Assembly (NCBI GenBank): GCA_017468385.1
Contig: JAFUIQ010000010.1
Location: 1-64,000 of the forward strand
Origin: Clostridia bacterium
GTDB taxonomy: Bacteria > Bacillota > Clostridia > Oscillospirales > CAG-272
Direction: 5' to 3'
Length of the DNA stretch: 64,000 nucleotides
Positions 17,564 through 25,349 of the stretch are shown here, piece by piece. Positions within the stretch are counted from its first letter, which is position 1; the number at the start of each line of letters is the position of its first letter. The position numbers and the translations under genes were made by a program. Under the pieces are notes generated by a model that saw only the letters and a program-made list of their open reading frames with translations, had not been told where the DNA came from and did no database searches.

Positions 17564-17947
17564 TTACTCCTTTCTGTTCTTTTCCGCCCGATCCAGGATC
17601 TGCCGCAACTCGGCAATATCCTCCTCAGACAATGCCTTTCGTTCCGTCAGAGCAGTCACCAACATTCCAATGCTGCCGTCATACACGCGGTTGAGAAAGG
17701 ATTCGGTTTCCTTGGGGGCAACATCCTGATGCACAATCCGGGGATAATACTCCTGATATCGTCCGCTGTCATCTATGCGAACCGCCTCTTTCGCGATGAG
17801 ACGTTTCAGCATGACAAAAATCGTGGGACGCGTCCAGCCTGTTTCCTCGGCCAATTCCCTGGAGATTTCCCCCAACGTGCGCGGCGCCGATGCCCACAGC
17901 AATTTCATGATTTTCCATTCCCCCTCCGACAGGGTCATATGTTCCAT
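17564..17947 (-). CDS. BlaI/MecI/CopY-type transcriptional repressor
   Basis: A 127-residue winged-helix repressor. Family sequence is clear: LSEGEWKIMKLLWASAPRTLGEISREL, TGWTRPTIFVMLKRLIAKEAV and a dimerising C-terminal helix region. In the family, cleavage by the partner M56 protease relieves repression. ATG 17947 is chosen because GGAGGTG lies eight bases upstream; a GTG three codons earlier falls within that RBS. The promoter overlaps two matching dyads, so it is very likely self-regulated together with the downstream M56 gene. Confidence 0.93.
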   Translation of the reverse strand: MEHMTLSEGEWKIMKLLWASAPRTLGEISRELAEETGWTRPTIFVMLKRLIAKEAVRIDDSGRYQEYYPRIVHQDVAPKETESFLNRVYDGSIGMLVTALTERKALSEEDIAELRQILDRAEKNRKE

Positions 17948-17964
17948 AGTACACACCTCCGATT

Positions 17965-18018
17965 TGTTGACACTTGTCTACACCATCAGTATAGCAAATC
18001 TGTAGACACTTGTCAACA
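17965..18018 (-). promoter_or_regulatory. Promoter and paired operators of the blaI/M56 operon
   Basis: On the minus strand TTGACA (18011-18016), 17 bases and TATACT (17988-17993) form a near-consensus promoter. Two copies of an 18-base dyad, TGTWGACACTTGTCWACA, lie at 17965-17982 and 18001-18018, 36 bases apart. The upstream copy covers the -35 and the other lies just past the expected transcript start. This is the layout expected for repression by the BlaI-type protein. Confidence 0.85.
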
Positions 18019-18185
18019 GCTTTGCGCACGTTTTTTGCGTTCTCTCAAAATTTTCTCATGTAGGATATTTCCTTGCATCATGGAGATGCATCCCCTGTGG
18101 AAAAATCCTTCATGTTATTAAAAAAAGCCGCTCAGGCGGGAGTGGCTGTTTTTGCTGTTAGCGGTTACGGAACCCGGAAAACAGA

Positions 18186-18222
18186 AAAGGGTATCACATG
18201 ATTTCATGCGATACCCTTTTCT
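18186..18222 (-). terminator. Terminator after tRNA-Thr(CGU)
   Basis: AAAAGGGTATC and GATACCCTTTT pair around a 14-base loop, six bases past the tRNA end on the minus strand. Confidence 0.8.
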
Positions 18223-18227
18223 GTTGG

Positions 18228-18300
18228 AGCTACTGGCCGGACTTGAACCGGCGACCTGCTGATTACGAATCAGCTGCTCTGCCAACTGAGCCACAGTAGC
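18228..18300 (-). tRNA. tRNA-Thr (anticodon CGU)
   Basis: A 73-base cloverleaf. The acceptor GCTACTG pairs with CAGTAGC, the anticodon stem CTGAT/ATCAG holds loop TTCGTAA, and the T arm contains GGTTCAAGTCC. CCA is not encoded in full. It reads ACG threonine codons. Confidence 0.96.
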
Positions 18301-18316
18301 GTTATTCCGCTTGATT

Positions 18317-18345
18317 ATTATACTATACCACCCCCCTGTTGTCAA
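18317..18345 (-). promoter_or_regulatory. Consensus sigma-A promoter of tRNA-Thr(CGU)
   Basis: On the minus strand TTGACA, 17 bases, TATAAT, a perfect match ending 17 bases before the tRNA. Confidence 0.9.
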
Positions 18346-18384
18346 GAACATTTTGATTTTTTTGCTTGGATTGCAAAAAACGGC

Positions 18385-18413
18385 TTGCCATACCGCCCCA
18401 CATCGGGTATAAT
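18385..18413 (+). promoter_or_regulatory. Sigma-A promoter of mscL
   Basis: TTGCCA, 17 bases, TATAAT, 50 bases before the start codon. Confidence 0.8.
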
Positions 18414-18462
18414 AATAACCAGATATTATTCTTCCAATTTTCTATAATACAAGGAGTTTATT

Positions 18463-18978
18463 ATGGGTACTTTCTGGTCGGATTTCAAAAAGTTCATCTC
18501 CAAGGGCAACGTAATCGATCTGTCCATCGGCGTTGTGATCGGCGGCGCGTTCGGTAAGATCACCTCCAGCCTGGTGGCGGACATCATCATGCCGCTGGTC
18601 GGTCTGGCCGTAGGCGGTATGGACGTTTCCCAGTGGAAGATCGTTCTGAAGGAAGCGGTTCTGGCCGCGGACGGCGTAACGGTGGAAGCCGCTGAGGTGG
18701 CTGTCCGTTACGGCAACTTCCTGCAGATGATTCTGGACTTCCTCATCATCGCCTTCAGCATTTTCTGCGTACTTCGCGTAGTGATGCACTCCAAGAAGAA
18801 AGCCGAAGCACAGGCTGCCGCTGAGGCCGCCGAAGCCAAGGCCAAAGCCGATGCCGAGGCAAAAGAGGCCGCTGAGAAGGCTGCTGCCGAGGCCGCTGCC
18901 GCACAGAAGAAGATCGAGGACGAGCGTGCCGAAGAGCTGGCTCTGCTCCGCGAGATCCGCGATTCTTTGAAGAAGTAA
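18463..18978 (+). CDS. mscL: Large-conductance mechanosensitive channel with an extended tail
   Basis: A 171-residue membrane channel that opens under membrane tension to release solutes on hypo-osmotic shock. Residues 1-108 carry the family sequence: FKKFISKGNVIDLSIGVVIGGAFGKI (first helix), IIMPLVG, and GNFLQMILDFLIIAFSIFCVLR (second helix). A run of about 45 Ala, Glu and Lys residues then makes a long charged helix, ending in the family-type tail EELALLREIRDSLKK. Typical MscL is 130-150 residues, so the tail is enlarged. Confidence 0.96.
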   Translation: MGTFWSDFKKFISKGNVIDLSIGVVIGGAFGKITSSLVADIIMPLVGLAVGGMDVSQWKIVLKEAVLAADGVTVEAAEVAVRYGNFLQMILDFLIIAFSIFCVLRVVMHSKKKAEAQAAAEAAEAKAKADAEAKEAAEKAAAEAAAAQKKIEDERAEELALLREIRDSLKK

Positions 18979-18999
18979 ACAAAACAGCAAATAGGAACA

Positions 19000-19036
19000 A
19001 ACAGGCCGCATGGGATCACCCCGTGCGGTTTCTTAT
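19000..19036 (+). terminator. Terminator after mscL
   Basis: GCCGCATGGG and CCCCGTGCGGT pair around ATCA, followed by TTCTTATT. Confidence 0.7.
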
Positions 19037-19132
19037 TGAAGAACGAAAACTATTATTTCAAAATCTTAGTGTTTTTGCGTTTTTTTGCGTACTGTATGTG
19101 ACCGGTTAATACACCAGCAGGAGGTGAACTGT

Positions 19133-19693
19133 TTGAATGATGAAAAAATGATACAAGCCATCCGAAACCGCGACGAATATGCTATAGGCGCGGTGATGGA
19201 TACATACGTAAAGCTTTTATGGTCGATCGCGGGCCAAATTTTGCACAATATCGGCGCGGTGCAGGACATAGAGGAATGTGTAGCCGATACGTTTATTTAC
19301 TTATGGGAGCACCCGGAAAAATTTGATGCCCGGCGAGGACGATTGAAAACATGGCTTTCTGTCATTGCCCGCACGCAGGCAATCAACCGATGCCGTGAAA
19401 TCGTGAAACGGAATACCGTTTCTCTGGAGGAAACCGCGTGCATCGAGCAAATGGGCGTTGTGGATACCGTCCTCCAAGCGGAAACCCGCCGAACACTTGC
19501 AACGGCAATAAACGCCCTGGATGAGGAGGAGCGGGAGATTCTGTTGCGCCGCTATTATTACGATCAGAAACCCAGAGAAATTGCTTTTGCGTTGAGTATG
19601 AGTGTAAAACAGGTGGACAATCGTCTATACCAAACCAAGCGAAAACTGCGCGAAATGCTGACCAGACAAGGAGATTTGTATGGATTCTTATAA
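19133..19693 (+). CDS. ECF-type RNA polymerase sigma factor
   Basis: A 186-residue sigma-70 family protein. Region 2 includes ECVADTFIYLWEHPEKFDARRGRLKTWLSVIARTQAINRCR, and region 4 includes LDEEEREILLRRYYYDQKPREIAFALSMSVKQVDNRLYQTKRKLRE. TTG at 19133 is taken as start because AGGAGGTGA ends five bases before it; the next in-frame ATG at 19148 is too far from that RBS. The last 14 bases overlap the following gene, whose product is a single-span membrane protein likely to act as its anti-sigma or sensor partner. Confidence 0.9.
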   Translation: MNDEKMIQAIRNRDEYAIGAVMDTYVKLLWSIAGQILHNIGAVQDIEECVADTFIYLWEHPEKFDARRGRLKTWLSVIARTQAINRCREIVKRNTVSLEETACIEQMGVVDTVLQAETRRTLATAINALDEEEREILLRRYYYDQKPREIAFALSMSVKQVDNRLYQTKRKLREMLTRQGDLYGFL

Positions 19694-20936
19694 TAGAACA
19701 AATTTACAGCATATAAAAGATATTTTTGAGCAAAAAACCGGCGTGTTCCTTGCCGACCGCCCGCACCGCTGTTCTATACGGCTGGTACTGGTCGCCGCGG
19801 CGATGGCGGTATGTAGTCTTACCATGATGGCTTTTTCCGCCGATCTGTTTTCCCCGCTGGCGGGGGATGAGTTGCGCCTTTGTGCCACCTATGAGGGAGA
19901 TGGACTTGTGGCGGTGTATGTGGAGAACCACTCAGATAAAGAATTGCGCTTTCAAGAGCAAGTAAAACTGATGCGATGGTCGACCGCCGAGGAAATTGCA
20001 CCGCTTTCCGGCGAAGTTATCTTCGGCGAAACCGAATTTCCGTCCCACACCGCGGGGGTTATGACGATCGATCTGTCCGGTGCATACACTATTGCCGCAT
20101 TGGAGGAGCCGCTGGTCGGGGATCACTACTATTTGGTTCTGACCAATCATCATTTCGTGTTTGGACAGGATTGGATATGTGAGGTAGCCTTTGCCAAGCC
20201 GATCCTCCCTGAAGAAGAAGAACCGACACCCCTGCCGCCGGCAGAAACAGATGCGGCAGCAGCCGATCATATCATGGAAGAACTGCAGCCCTATTTTGCC
20301 TATACTTTCACGGATGTGGCATCCCACCTAAATCACTTAAACGGTTACTATGCGAAGTGTCGGGAATTGCTGGCGGAGGTGAAAGGGAATACCGTTGCCG
20401 CCAAATCGCCGCATTTGTACGTGGGCATTACTCCCGCGAACGTGGTGTTTGATGAAACCGTTTCTTTTGACGCCCAGTATCGGCTTGTGGGACAATACAG
20501 ATCGACACTGGATTTGTATCACATACCCGTTGGGTCTCATGAAACCGAGCGAGCGCTGGTGCTGAGCGCCGATATCCCCCTGCACAAGGGAGATACCGAC
20601 GGAGGTGCTCCGATTCCCTTGATCTACATTATGACGTATGATACAAATGAAATAAAAAGTCCCCAGGATTACACTTTGATTCGAGGACGTCTTATGACTT
20701 TTGCCGCATTGGAGCCGTACAAGGTCTTTGAAGATGATCGCTATGTTTGCTATAATGTGACAAATATCTTCTATTCCGATTTGGATCAGTATGTGAAGGA
20801 CTTCGTTGACGCGAGAGGCGATGTCTATTTTGATGAAACCATTTGGGAAAGGGTGCAGAACATCTATACATACTATACGGATAAAGAGATCCTGAGGGAA
20901 CAATTGTATTATATGGATACATCGAAGCCCAAATGA
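19680..20936 (+). CDS. Single-span membrane protein, probable anti-sigma partner
   Basis: A 418-residue protein. A short cytoplasmic segment (1-32) is followed by one membrane helix at about 33-53 and a 365-residue extracytoplasmic part. The segment after the helix (LRLCATYEGDGLVAVYVENHSDKELRFQEQVKL) resembles an immunoglobulin-like beta domain. No zinc-binding anti-sigma motif is visible in the short N-terminus. The role is inferred from overlap with the ECF sigma gene and from topology. GGAGA precedes ATG 19680. Confidence 0.6.
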   Translation: MDSYNRTNLQHIKDIFEQKTGVFLADRPHRCSIRLVLVAAAMAVCSLTMMAFSADLFSPLAGDELRLCATYEGDGLVAVYVENHSDKELRFQEQVKLMRWSTAEEIAPLSGEVIFGETEFPSHTAGVMTIDLSGAYTIAALEEPLVGDHYYLVLTNHHFVFGQDWICEVAFAKPILPEEEEPTPLPPAETDAAAADHIMEELQPYFAYTFTDVASHLNHLNGYYAKCRELLAEVKGNTVAAKSPHLYVGITPANVVFDETVSFDAQYRLVGQYRSTLDLYHIPVGSHETERALVLSADIPLHKGDTDGGAPIPLIYIMTYDTNEIKSPQDYTLIRGRLMTFAALEPYKVFEDDRYVCYNVTNIFYSDLDQYVKDFVDARGDVYFDETIWERVQNIYTYYTDKEILREQLYYMDTSKPK

Positions 20937-20944
20937 ATTTGGAT

Positions 20945-20985
20945 AAAAAATGTTGCCGCATTATCAAATGCGGCAACATTTTTTC
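20945..20985. terminator. Bidirectional terminator
   Basis: AAAAAATGTTGCCGCATT and AATGCGGCAACATTTTTT form a long stem with a three-base loop. It ends both the sigma operon and the convergent oxidoreductase operon. Confidence 0.92.
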
Positions 20986-21001
20986 GCTTATCAAATTGCT
21001 T

Positions 21002-22066
21002 TTATTCAAACACAACTTCCCGATCGGTCATGGAGGAATCGTAGATGCCCTGCATCAGACGGGAGGTTAGGATGTTGCGGTCGATGTGGGAGGGCAACGT
21101 CTCGCCGGAGCGCACGCAATCCACAAAGGCGCGAATCTCGTTGTAGAACATATTGTCGTGAGCAAATTCCGGCTTTTCGTTGTACAGCTTGCCGTCCTTC
21201 ACGCCGTAGAGCGTGAAATCGCCGCCGTAATTCAAGCGGATGCCCGCCTCGGTACCGAGGAAATCGATGTATCCCTCCTCCTGGCCGATGTTCTGCGCCC
21301 AGGATCCGTTCAGAGTGATGGTGGGGCCGTCGGTGCGGACAAAAGCGGTGACGAAGTCATCCACGTCGTAGGTACCGTTCAGATCCTTGGTATCCTCCGC
21401 CCACATGGATTCGTACACATATTTCTTCATATCCGCGCCCAGTTTGGAAAAAGCACGGCCGGATGCGGTTAGGGGCTTGGGATCGTTCATGGCGTACATG
21501 ATAATATCCAGATAATGGACGCCCAGATCGATCAGTGCACCGCCGCCGGAGATGGCATTAGTGGTAAAGGCACCGCCCAAACCGGGGATTCCGCGATAGC
21601 GGCGGAAGGATGCGTACACATGATAGACCTCGCCCAGCACGCCGTCATCGATCAGCTGCTTTACCTTATTCACCGCGCTGTTGAAGCGGTTGACCACGCC
21701 GATATTCAGCGTCATGCCCGTTTCGTGCTGTGCCTCCTGCATTTCCAATGCCTCGGAATACACACGGGCGGCGGGCTTCTCGCACAGAACATGCTTGCCG
21801 GCGCGAAGGGCATCGATGGAGATGAATTTATGGGCCATATTGGGAGTACAGATGGACACAGCCACCACTTCGGGATCGGAGATTACGTCGTGATAATCCG
21901 CCACGGCGATGCCGGTCTTATACTGATCCACGCACTCCTGGGCCTTTTCGGGGATAATGTCGCAGAAATATTTAATTTCCACATCCTCGCATTTCCGATA
22001 GGACGGGATATGCGCCGCCCGGGCGATACGGCCGCAGCCGATGATGCCAATCTTCATTTTTTCCAT
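21002..22066 (-). CDS. Gfo/Idh/MocA-family NAD(P)-dependent oxidoreductase
   Basis: A 354-residue dehydrogenase. Residues 1-120 are a Rossmann domain (KIGIIGCGRIARAAHIPSY). The catalytic EKP motif is in GKHVLCEKPAA. The C-terminal substrate domain has GGGALIDLGVHYLDIIMYAM with the expected histidine. Family members act on sugars, inositols or related polyols; the substrate cannot be read from the sequence. ATG 22066 has AAAGGA upstream; the frame extends 38 codons further without conserved sequence. It lies 26 bases after a zinc-ribbon membrane protein gene, perhaps by chance. Confidence 0.88.
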   Translation of the reverse strand: MEKMKIGIIGCGRIARAAHIPSYRKCEDVEIKYFCDIIPEKAQECVDQYKTGIAVADYHDVISDPEVVAVSICTPNMAHKFISIDALRAGKHVLCEKPAARVYSEALEMQEAQHETGMTLNIGVVNRFNSAVNKVKQLIDDGVLGEVYHVYASFRRYRGIPGLGGAFTTNAISGGGALIDLGVHYLDIIMYAMNDPKPLTASGRAFSKLGADMKKYVYESMWAEDTKDLNGTYDVDDFVTAFVRTDGPTITLNGSWAQNIGQEEGYIDFLGTEAGIRLNYGGDFTLYGVKDGKLYNEKPEFAHDNMFYNEIRAFVDCVRSGETLPSHIDRNILTSRLMQGIYDSSMTDREVVFE

Positions 22067-22092
22067 AACAGTATCCTTTCCGGTGTATGAAT

Positions 22093-22578
22093 TTATGTAT
22101 TTACCAGCACAAACAACAGTGCCATATAGGCAAGAATAGGAAAAACCACGTTGATGATCTTGCGGGTGATGAGATACCAATCCGACGGTTCCAGATTCTC
22201 CACGTGGTACCGCATCTCAACCCGCCACTTTTCCAGGATCCAGGCGATTTTGGGAAAGGCGGTATCGATCCCCGCCAGGAGGAATATCAGTATCAGAAAC
22301 AGGCATATCCCCTGCCCGTCCGTATTCTTCGGCCCGAATATCAGATACAAAACGGACGCAAGGATGCCGAGTATGTCCAAGGCGATCATGATTTTATCCA
22401 GGCGGGTGATGTAGAACGTCTCCGTCCGCTCCGCACGGTCCGCGATGTAGTCGGAGATCTGCTCCTCCATGCGCTCCTCTTCCGCCTCAGACAAAGGTTT
22501 TCCCAAAATGGCGCCGCACTCAACACAGCGAAAATGGGAATTTCTTTGCGGCGTGCCGCATTTTTCGCATTTTTTCAT
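22093..22578 (-). CDS. Zinc-ribbon membrane protein
   Basis: A 161-residue protein with an N-terminal four-cysteine ribbon (CEKCG...CVECG), a charged linker and three hydrophobic segments at about 63-83, 89-105 and 140-160. No functional family is recognised. GGGGGAA lies before ATG 22578. It could share a transcript with the downstream oxidoreductase. Confidence 0.75.
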   Translation of the reverse strand: MKKCEKCGTPQRNSHFRCVECGAILGKPLSEAEEERMEEQISDYIADRAERTETFYITRLDKIMIALDILGILASVLYLIFGPKNTDGQGICLFLILIFLLAGIDTAFPKIAWILEKWRVEMRYHVENLEPSDWYLITRKIINVVFPILAYMALLFVLVNT

Positions 22579-22674
22579 AAAGTTCCCCCTTTTCCACAGG
22601 ATTTTCCTACCCATAGTATAAAGGATTTTCCAAAAGATTGCAAGTGTTTTTTGCACCTTTGCAAAAAGATTTTC

Positions 22675-22703
22675 TTGACACCGTCTCCGCTTTGTTGTAT
22701 AAT
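22675..22703 (+). promoter_or_regulatory. Consensus sigma-A promoter of rnpB
   Basis: TTGACA, 17 bases, TATAAT, a perfect match seven bases before the RNA 5' end. Confidence 0.92.
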
Positions 22704-22710
22704 CACAAAC

Positions 22711-23053
22711 GAGCAGGTTGAACTGTCGCGTACCGTTATGCCGAAAGGTCGCGGTATGAGGAAAGTCCGGGCTTCACAGGGCAGGATAACGGATAACGTC
22801 CGCCGGAGGCGACTCCCGGGATAGTGCAACAGAGATATACCGCCGATCTTCGGATCGGTAAGGGTGGAAAGGCGAGGTAAGAGCTCACCCGGCCCCATGG
22901 CAACATGGGGGCGCTGTAAACCCTATCCGAAGCAACACCGTATGCGCGCCCGGCTTGCCCGGCCATTGTGCGCGCGGGTGGCACGAGCGGTGCGGCAACG
23001 TACCGTCGAGATAGATGACAGTTCCCGACAAAACCCGGCTTACAGACCTGCTC
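22711..23053 (+). ncRNA. rnpB: RNase P RNA
   Basis: The catalytic RNA that trims 5' ends of tRNA precursors. Universally conserved elements are in order: GAGGAAAGTCCGGGC at about 22758, CAGGGCAGGATAACGG, AAGGGTGGAAAGGCGAGGTA, AGAGCTCACC, ACCCTATCCGAAGCAACACC, ATAGATGACAGTT and ACAAAACCCGGCTTACA. The ends GAGCAGGT (22711) and ACCTGCTC (23046-23053) pair to form P1, which sets the boundaries to within a few bases. Confidence 0.96.
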
Positions 23054-23120
23054 TCTTTTACCTATTCCGGTATGCATGCCGACACAAATATTTCTTTTTC
23101 GGATTTTTTCAAAAATACTC

Positions 23121-23149
23121 TTGACAAACGAGCGGATATCTGTTATACT
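23121..23149 (+). promoter_or_regulatory. Sigma-A promoter of tRNA-Thr(GGU)
   Basis: TTGACA, 17 bases, TATACT, 16 bases before the tRNA. Confidence 0.88.
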
Positions 23150-23165
23150 ATATCACGCTGTAAGT

Positions 23166-23238
23166 GCTGCTATGGCTCAGCTGGCAGAGCACATCCTTGG
23201 TAAGGATGAGGTCCCGGGTCCGAATCCCGGTAGCAGCT
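23166..23238 (+). tRNA. tRNA-Thr (anticodon GGU)
   Basis: A 73-base cloverleaf with acceptor GCTGCTA/TAGCAGC, anticodon stem CATCC/GGATG with loop TTGGTAA, and T arm CCGGGTCCGAATCCCGG. It reads ACC and ACU codons and complements the CGU isoacceptor at 18228. Confidence 0.96.
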
Positions 23239-23241
23239 CCA

Positions 23242-23278
23242 AAAAATCCCTCGTCGAAAGACGGGGGATTTTGGTTTT
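23242..23278 (+). terminator. Terminator after tRNA-Thr(GGU)
   Basis: AATCCCTCGTC and GACGGGGGATT pair around GAAA, followed by TTGGTTTTT. Confidence 0.8.
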
Positions 23279-23385
23279 TCAGGAGAATCATCAAACGCCC
23301 TCCCGATACAAATTAAGATACCTATCCTCCCTGCGGATAACCCGACAACATTCCGGAAAGAATACCTGTACCGAAAGGAGTTCTT

Positions 23386-24072
23386 ATGCTGTATTACGAT
23401 ATGCTGTACATTCTCCCGGCGCTGATTCTGACTTTGATCGCCAGCGCTGCGGTCAAGACCACCTACGCCCGCTACGCGAAGGTGCACTCCGCCTCCGGCA
23501 TTACGGCATCCGCCGCCGCACGGCGTATTCTGGATGCCAATGGATTGTCCCACATCCGCATCGAATCCATCGCGGGAAATCTGACGGATCATTTCGATCC
23601 CCAGGCGGGAGTGATCCGCCTGTCCGACACGGTGCGGGACAGCACCTCCATCGCCGCCATCGGCGTAGCCGCCCACGAATGCGGGCACGCCATCCAGTAC
23701 GCCAAGCAGTACGCGCCCATCCGCATCCGCGCCGCCATCATCCCCGCCACGAACATTTCCTCCCGTCTGGCGGTGCCGCTGGTGCTGATCGGCAGTGCGC
23801 TGTCCTTTTACGCCCGGGGACTGCTGGCTTTGGCCTATGCGGGCATCATCCTCTTCGGCATTTGCGTGCTGTTCCAGCTGATCACTCTGCCGGTGGAATT
23901 CAACGCCAGCCGCCGTGCGCGGCAGGTGATGGCATCTGAAGGAATCTTGTCGGAGGGCGAGATTGCCGGGGCGGGCAAAGTGCTGAACGCCGCCGCCATG
24001 ACATACGTGGCCGCTCTGGCCACATCCGTGCTCCAGCTGATCCGCCTGATCGGATTGGCACGAAGAGACTGA
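23386..24072 (+). CDS. YugP-type zinc metallopeptidase, membrane bound
   Basis: A 228-residue membrane protein. A first helix at 8-25 precedes a soluble segment with DHFDPQAGVIRLSD and the zinc motif HECGHAIQYA near residue 98. Three further hydrophobic segments follow (about 112-140, 145-178 and 200-222), with the conserved LPVEFNASRRA between them, where the Glu and Asn are typical of the family. In vivo substrates are unknown. AAAGGAG precedes the ATG. Confidence 0.92.
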   Translation: MLYYDMLYILPALILTLIASAAVKTTYARYAKVHSASGITASAAARRILDANGLSHIRIESIAGNLTDHFDPQAGVIRLSDTVRDSTSIAAIGVAAHECGHAIQYAKQYAPIRIRAAIIPATNISSRLAVPLVLIGSALSFYARGLLALAYAGIILFGICVLFQLITLPVEFNASRRARQVMASEGILSEGEIAGAGKVLNAAAMTYVAALATSVLQLIRLIGLARRD

Positions 24073-24077
24073 CTATC

Positions 24078-24111
24078 CGGGAGACCGCGTTCGCGCGGTC
24101 TCCTTTTTTTG
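24078..24111 (+). terminator. Terminator after the YugP-type gene
   Basis: GGAGACCGCG and CGCGGTCTCC pair around TTCG, followed by T7. Confidence 0.95.
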
Positions 24112-24133
24112 CAAATCATATCCGTCTCCTGCC

Positions 24134-24162
24134 TTGATTTGCCCCTTTTACTATGGTATAAT
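24134..24162 (+). promoter_or_regulatory. Sigma-A promoter
   Basis: TTGATT, 17 bases, TATAAT, 47 bases before the gene at 24209. It may drive the whole alr-rluD block. Confidence 0.75.
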
Positions 24163-24208
24163 GTAGGAAAGTGACTGAAAATTCAACTCTCCCAAAGGAG
24201 GCATCCCT

Positions 24209-24751
24209 ATGAACGAATCCATCAACCACGTGGAATATGTGGTAGAACAGAAGCCGGAGGGCAAGAATCTTCTTCTGCGCATTTTGCTCATTACCGGATA
24301 CGTCCTGTTCGCCGTGGCATACTTCCTGTTCTTCACTACGGTTCTGAAGATCGTCATGCTGATTTCCCTGCTGCCGCTGTTCATCTGGATGCTGGTGTTC
24401 TTCACCTGGCGGTTCGCTGCTGTGGAACATGAGTACCAGATCGTCTCCGGCACCATCACCTTCTCCGATATCTACGGCAATCGCAGCCGCAGAAAGAAGT
24501 TCGAATACAAGATCAAGGACATGCTGACCATCGCGCCCATGGACCACACCCACGAAAGCGATTATACCCGGGCAACTCTGACCCACGATTTTCGCGGATC
24601 GACAAAGAGCCCCGACTCCTATTATTTCACATACAAAAACGATGCGGGCAAAACCTGTGCGGTCTATTTTGAGGCCACCTCCCGCACCCTGAAATCCTTC
24701 CGCTATTACAACAGCACCGCCACGGTGATGAGCACCACCCTCCGCTACTGA
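24209..24751 (+). CDS. Membrane protein of unknown function (DUF6106-like)
   Basis: A 180-residue protein with two adjacent hydrophobic segments at about 22-43 and 46-68, followed by a 110-residue soluble domain rich in beta-strand patterns. It resembles the uncharacterised DUF6106 group of Clostridia, but I cannot confirm that. AAAGGAGG lies eight bases before the ATG. Sixty bases separate it from the next gene. Confidence 0.7.
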   Translation: MNESINHVEYVVEQKPEGKNLLLRILLITGYVLFAVAYFLFFTTVLKIVMLISLLPLFIWMLVFFTWRFAAVEHEYQIVSGTITFSDIYGNRSRRKKFEYKIKDMLTIAPMDHTHESDYTRATLTHDFRGSTKSPDSYYFTYKNDAGKTCAVYFEATSRTLKSFRYYNSTATVMSTTLRY

Positions 24752-24811
24752 TCGGCATATCGGCACCGCCTCCGTCATAGAATGCACCAAATGCATATCG
24801 GAGGTGATCCC

Positions 24812-25321
24812 ATGCGCCGTCGGCTGATTGCCCTTTTGGCGATACTGTTTCTTCTGCTCCCCGGCTGTTCGCCGAAAAACACCCGTCCCCTGCTTTGGTA
24901 TCAGGATGTATTCACGGAAGTCACCCTGCAGCAGGGGGACACCACCTGGCGGATCGCGCCGATCCCCGGCGGGTTTACCGCCGAAATCCTTGCTCCCGCT
25001 TCGGTCGCCGGGATCCTATTCACGGTCACGGACACGGCCTGCGAGGTATCGCTGGGGGATCTGCACATCCCCGTCAGTGAAGCCATGAGCGGCGGATGTG
25101 TACGCATGATGGATCTGTTCCGTCTGCGGGAGGATCAGATCACAGGGATTGAGGCCGCGGGGGACGATCCCGAGGGGATCACCTGCGCCCATTTCCGCAC
25201 GGACACCGCCGAATACACGGTGGGTCTTCGTCCGGACGGACTTCCCGCATTTTTTGAGCAAATCATGGACGGCATCACCACCCGCTATGGCGTATCGGAC
25301 ATTCGGTGCGGCGATGGCTGA
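24812..25321 (+). CDS. Putative lipoprotein
   Basis: A 169-residue exported protein. Residues 1-19 form a lipoprotein signal (MRRRLIALLAILFLLLPGC), with the lipobox LPGC placing the lipidated cysteine at residue 19. The mature part is acidic with no recognised domain. GGAGGTGATCCC precedes ATG 24812. It sits directly upstream of alr, 28 bases away, and is probably in the same operon. Confidence 0.78.
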   Translation: MRRRLIALLAILFLLLPGCSPKNTRPLLWYQDVFTEVTLQQGDTTWRIAPIPGGFTAEILAPASVAGILFTVTDTACEVSLGDLHIPVSEAMSGGCVRMMDLFRLREDQITGIEAAGDDPEGITCAHFRTDTAEYTVGLRPDGLPAFFEQIMDGITTRYGVSDIRCGDG

Positions 25322-25349
25322 GTTACTATTACATAAAGGACGTCCCATT

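Noticed and set aside
18119..18157. Hairpin GCCGCTC/GAGTGGC with T run as a gene terminator
   Set aside because: No gene ends here on the plus strand and the tRNA already has a closer terminator; it may be a fallback site, but support is weak.
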